From contig CACGNN010000005.1 of assembly GCA_902574355.1 (NCBI GenBank), positions 1 through 64,000 on the forward strand: a stretch of 64,000 bases of DNA, written 5' to 3'. The notes under the pieces are model-generated. The model was not told the origin of the DNA. It did no database searches and saw only the letters and a list, made by a program, of their open reading frames with translations. Numbering within the stretch: the first letter of the stretch is position 1; each line of letters begins with the position of its first letter. This document shows positions 59,496 through 64,000 of this stretch, piece by piece. Made by a program: the position numbers and the translations under genes. This DNA comes from an uncultured SAR86 cluster bacterium (lineage in GTDB: Bacteria; Pseudomonadota; Gammaproteobacteria; Magnimaribacterales; Magnimaribacteraceae).

Positions 59496-60890
59496 TTATT
59501 TGTTCTGACTTTCAAGTTCCATCCTAAGCTCTTTGTGTTTTTGCTTAGTAAGAGGGTAGTACCAAGTTAGAAGTAAAGCAGGCAGGAAAAATACGGCACA
59601 ACCTAGGCAATAATAAATTCTTAAAGCTAGCATCGCATCGTCTGAATTTATTATTCCCGGTACAAATCCAGAGAAGTCTACCAATATAGCCGCAGCCCAA
59701 ACGGCTATCATTGCGGATACTTTCGCTATCATTCCATTCAATGCAAAGAATGTTCCAGCACGTCTCCCTCCAGTTTTTAAAGAATCTAGGTCCACAACAT
59801 CTGCCAACATGGAGGCAGGTAGGAATTGAAGGCCACCAAAACAGAATCCTTTGAGAAGAAACAGGATATGAAACTCAGTAAAATCGCCTCTTTCAAGAAA
59901 AAAACATAAAAAACTTACTGTTCCGGTGCCTACAAGAGTTATACAAAAAGCTTTATGCTTACCTAAAGTTTTACCTAGCCAAAGCCAGAACGGAATTCCT
60001 ATTAGTCCCGCAATAAAGTATCTTGCATAAGAAGCACCCACAGTCTCAATTCCAATGACATCTCTTACAAACCAGAGAGATAAAGTATTTCTAAATGACT
60101 CTCCTGCAATCACCAAGAAAATGATTAATAAAATTCTTACTAGTAAAGGATTTTCGGCAGCATATTTTAGTCCTTCAAGTAAAGGAATCTTTTTTTCAAC
60201 CTTTGGCATAGGATCTGGCACTTTCCAAATTGCCCACGCGGCAAAGATGGGTAGCAACAGAACAATACCAATCCCCATACTCGCTAAAATATCCGACATT
60301 TTTCCCGAAGTAGAAAAATCTTGAAAAATAAAAATCGCTGCAAGCATCCTCTTTATTGATTCCAGGACTCCTATTCCCTGTCCTGAGACTTCAATGGCAA
60401 GAGGTATAAGTGCAGAAATCAACAAACCAATTAAAGTCCATCCTTCTCTCCCGCTGACAACTCTTGATCTCTGATGATAATCTGATGATATCTCAGCACC
60501 CCATGCACCATAAGGAATATTAATTATGGTTGAACCTAAATACATAAGCATCATCCAAATCACAAAGTACGCAATTGAGACTTCTGAACCAGGGATGAAT
60601 AACTTATAAATAGCCAACATCATCAAAGGGATGCCTAATATAATCCAAGGCTTTCTTCTTCCAATAGAAGTCCTAGTAGAATCACCTAACTGACCAAGAA
60701 TTGGATCAGTAATTACATCTGTGAACCTTGCAATTAAAAGGAGATTGGCAATGATATAAAGAGGAATGCCTACAACCTCAGAATAAAAGGGAATTAGCCA
60801 GATTGCTATTGGATAGCCAATCATTGCTAAAGGAGTTGCAAGCCCTCCATAAGCAAAAATTGTATTACGCTGAACTGTCGTAGTACTCAT
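59496..60890 (-). CDS. MFS_2/GPH-family sugar:cation symporter-like transporter
   Basis: A 12-helix inner-membrane transporter of the glycoside-pentoside-hexuronide:cation (MFS_2) type. The track starts at 60923, but that ATG follows a TATAAT; the ATG at 60890, after AGGGGAG, is the better start and gives 464 residues. The loop FTDVITDPILGQLGDSTRTS, then IGRRKPWIILGIP, is the family signature. SMLADVVDLDSLKTGGRRAG is the equivalent in the second half. The substrate is unknown; sugars are typical. It lies 47 bases downstream of leuA on the same strand. Confidence 0.9.
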   Translation of the reverse strand: MSTTTVQRNTIFAYGGLATPLAMIGYPIAIWLIPFYSEVVGIPLYIIANLLLIARFTDVITDPILGQLGDSTRTSIGRRKPWIILGIPLMMLAIYKLFIPGSEVSIAYFVIWMMLMYLGSTIINIPYGAWGAEISSDYHQRSRVVSGREGWTLIGLLISALIPLAIEVSGQGIGVLESIKRMLAAIFIFQDFSTSGKMSDILASMGIGIVLLLPIFAAWAIWKVPDPMPKVEKKIPLLEGLKYAAENPLLVRILLIIFLVIAGESFRNTLSLWFVRDVIGIETVGASYARYFIAGLIGIPFWLWLGKTLGKHKAFCITLVGTGTVSFLCFFLERGDFTEFHILFLLKGFCFGGLQFLPASMLADVVDLDSLKTGGRRAGTFFALNGMIAKVSAMIAVWAAAILVDFSGFVPGIINSDDAMLALRIYYCLGCAVFFLPALLLTWYYPLTKQKHKELRMELESQNK

Positions 60891-60937
60891 AACTCCCCTA
60901 GAAATGATAAATTCCAAGGTCATATTATAGTTTTGAG

Positions 60938-62659
<1,722 letters not shown>

Positions 62660-62676
62660 TTAAAGCAGAAGTTATG

Positions 62677-62786
62677 CCCGGTTAACTCTAAAAAAAAGAG
62701 ACCGGGATAGTCAGTCGTAGCTGAATATTTTTTTTAGCGACTAAAATCATCGGCGCTAGCTTATATTTGCAAGCAATTAAGGTCAA
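62677..62786 (-). promoter_or_regulatory. leuA leader with candidate leader peptide and competing hairpins
   Basis: The 203-base gap between leuA and the holD-like gene. On the minus strand TTGACC (62786-62781) and TATAAG (62765-62760), 15 bases apart, are a possible promoter. A 20-codon frame from ATG 62750 to TAG 62690-62688 encodes MILVAKKNIQLRLTIPVSFF, with eight branched-chain residues. Three hairpins overlap it: 62713-62717 with 62738-62742; GACTG/CGGTC (62716-62712 with 62704-62700) then TC and eight T, terminator-like; and CCCGGT/ACCGGG (62677-62682 with 62701-62706). They cannot all form at once. The peptide lacks a clear ribosome binding site, so attenuation is a hypothesis. Confidence 0.4.
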
Positions 62787-62823
62787 GTTGAGTCTTTTTT
62801 TTCAAATAGTAAAATTGCAAAAT

Positions 62824-63225
62824 ATGGTTTTATCAAAATATCAAAAACTCCAAGAGCTAGGTATAGATATATGGAAAAAAAGATCTGATCAGGAGACTAT
62901 TTTTTTTCAAGATGAAGTCTATTCAATCGACAGAAATTGTATTCTGTGTCTTGGAAAAAAAGACGAGAAAGTTTCAGAAGAGGATAAAATAATTTTTTTA
63001 AAGACACTTGCTAAGTCAATTGGAAAAAATAATTTCCTGAAAATAAATAAACTAGAAAATCCCGAATTAATAAATAACATCATAGTTTTAGGAACAGATA
63101 TTCCACAATATTCAGAGCAATATGCAAATTCTGAAATATCATCTTATGATTCCATGACAGAAATATGTTCATCAAAAGAGTCTAAACAGCTTTTTTTGGA
63201 TCAGTTAAAAGCTTTAAATTTATAA
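62824..63225 (+). CDS. holD: DNA polymerase III psi subunit-like protein (HolD)
   Basis: A 133-residue protein from ATG 62824; the track's start at 62767 adds 19 unlikely residues. The beginning, KYQKLQELGIDIWKKRSD, resembles the E. coli HolD start (a segment with QLQQLGITQW), and VVLGTDIPQYS matches the LGTD of that family. HolD bridges the clamp loader and SSB through HolC. The position immediately before rimI is also that of E. coli holD. The family is very divergent, so the call rests on the first 20 residues and the context. Confidence 0.65.
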   Translation: MVLSKYQKLQELGIDIWKKRSDQETIFFQDEVYSIDRNCILCLGKKDEKVSEEDKIIFLKTLAKSIGKNNFLKINKLENPELINNIIVLGTDIPQYSEQYANSEISSYDSMTEICSSKESKQLFLDQLKALNL

Positions 63226-63234
63226 AAATATTTC

Positions 63235-63711
63235 ATGGACTACTCTTATTTAGATTTTAGCCACTTAGATTCAGTTCTCGAAATAGAGAGAGAATCTAAC
63301 CCTTTCCCTTGGACAGAAAGAAACTTCACTGACTGTTTAGAGAAAGGTTATTACTCTTTGGCTCTAGAGGACAATGAACGGTTGGTAGGTTTCGCTATTA
63401 TGGCAATTTCATCTGAAGAGTCACATCTTCTGAATATAGGTGTAAATAAAGATTTTAGGGGTTCAGGGTACGGAGAGAGAATATTAAAAAAAATGATAAT
63501 TGCTGCTGAAGTTATGGGAAGCAAGAAAATACTTCTTGAAGTAAGAGTCTCAAATAAAATTGCTTATAGACTTTATGAGAAACTTGGATTTCATGAAATT
63601 GGTGAAAGAAAAAAATATTATAGACTCCCTGAAGGCAGAGAAGATGCTTATGTTATGTCCAAAACCCTCAAAAAAGGTTTTGTAAGTAATTTATTTTTTT
63701 CTAAGAGTTAA
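63235..63711 (+). CDS. rimI: Ribosomal protein S18 alanine N-acetyltransferase (RimI)
   Basis: RimI acetylates the N-terminal Ala of S18. The 158-residue GNAT protein has LDSVLEIERESNPFPWTERN near residue 12, the acetyl-CoA loop VNKDFRGSGYGERILKKMII near residue 70, and LEVRVSNKIAYRLYEKLGFH and GERKKYYRLP. It follows the holD-like gene by nine bases, as in E. coli. Its last 11 bases overlap the end of the convergent glutathione peroxidase gene. Confidence 0.93.
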   Translation: MDYSYLDFSHLDSVLEIERESNPFPWTERNFTDCLEKGYYSLALEDNERLVGFAIMAISSEESHLLNIGVNKDFRGSGYGERILKKMIIAAEVMGSKKILLEVRVSNKIAYRLYEKLGFHEIGERKKYYRLPEGREDAYVMSKTLKKGFVSNLFFSKS

Positions 63712-64000
63712 TTAACTTTTCAATATCAGTCTGGATCTGCTCAGGAGTTGTTGAAGATCCGTATCTATTGACAGGTTCACCATCTTTACTAATAAGGAAT
63801 TTGGTGAAATTCCATTTAATTTTTTCCGTTCCAAGAAGCCCTTTTTTTTCCTTAGTTAAAAATTTAAATAAAGGATGAGCATTGTCTCCATTTACATCAA
63901 TTTTACTAAAGATTGGAAAAGTACTTCCATAATTTAAGCTGCAAAATTCAACAATTTGTTCATTAGACCCGGGCTCTTGACCGCCAAATTGATTACAAGG
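63701..64000 (-). CDS. Glutathione peroxidase (C-terminal part, cut by the window)
   Basis: C-terminal 99 residues of a glutathione peroxidase-like thiol peroxidase, which reduces peroxides. The gene runs off the right end, so the catalytic Cys near the start is not visible. The visible part opens PCNQFGGQEPGSNEQIVEFC, with the catalytic Gln region and a second Cys of the resolving kind, and continues with VNGDNAHPLFKFL, GLLGTEKIKWNFTKFL and RYGSSTTPEQI. It was missed by the ORF track. The stop is TAG at 63703-63701. Confidence 0.93.
   Translation of the reverse strand, partial: PCNQFGGQEPGSNEQIVEFCSLNYGSTFPIFSKIDVNGDNAHPLFKFLTKEKKGLLGTEKIKWNFTKFLISKDGEPVNRYGSSTTPEQIQTDIEKLINS

Noticed and set aside
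60891-60923. Upstream ATG of the MFS transporter gene in the ORF track
   Set aside because: It is directly preceded by TATAAT, a likely -10 box, and lacks a ribosome binding site, unlike the ATG at 60890.

Overview
This window is a block of core chromosome from a bacterium with a compact, AT-rich genome. The proteins and gene order point to a gammaproteobacterium: a FabA/FabB unsaturated fatty acid pair, BamE beside Fur, holD beside rimI, the long S10-spc-alpha ribosomal cluster, and the uppS-cdsA-dxr-rseP-bamA-skp-lpxD-fabZ-lpxA-lpxB-rnhB-dnaE-accA-tilS series. The low GC (mid-30s percent by eye), near-zero spacing and overlapping genes fit a streamlined marine lineage such as SAR86. That placement is inference; no rRNA is present.

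Layout. 1-5839: end of rpoC, then rpsL-rpsG-fusA behind their own promoter; tufA is not in its usual place after fusA. 5840-6059: promoter and structured leader. 6060-19130: rpsJ to rplQ, an unbroken S10-spc-alpha ribosomal run with secY and rpoA. 19127-28343: uvrA and ssb (divergent), fabB-fabA and ispB on the minus strand, rplU-rpmA-obgE-proB on the plus strand, and rpsT on the minus strand. 28416-34483: a more accessory stretch with a heptosyltransferase-like GT9 enzyme, an SMP-30/gluconolactonase-like protein, an NAD-dependent epimerase/reductase, tmRNA plus smpB, a small membrane protein, an NSS-type sodium symporter and bamE. 34559-39466: fur, then grpE-dnaK-dnaJ with two clear heat-shock (sigma32-type) promoters, and dapB. 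39467-58709: rpsB leader, rpsB-tsf-frr (no pyrH between), then isoprenoid, phospholipid, outer-membrane and lipid A genes, dnaE, accA and tilS. 58719-64000: an enoyl-CoA hydratase/isomerase, a GPH-type sugar transporter, leuA with a candidate leader, a holD-like gene, rimI and a truncated glutathione peroxidase.

The genes form a few connected modules: translation machinery; outer-membrane assembly (BamA, BamE, Skp, LpxD/A/B, GT9 enzyme); fatty acid and undecaprenyl supply (FabA/B/Z, AccA, UppS, CdsA, IspB, Dxr); stress and rescue (GrpE/DnaK/DnaJ, tmRNA/SmpB, Fur, UvrA). I saw no mobile element, phage, CRISPR array, tRNA or rRNA, and no clear undescribed multi-gene system. The best leads are regulatory: the S10 leader, the rpsB leader, the palindromic bamE-fur intergenic region, the leuA leader with mutually exclusive hairpins, the heat-shock promoters with an ambiguous grpE start, and the loss of tufA and pyrH from otherwise conserved positions. 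No gap between genes exceeds 300 bases; the largest are 5840-6059, 62621-62823, 39467-39636 and the tmRNA region.
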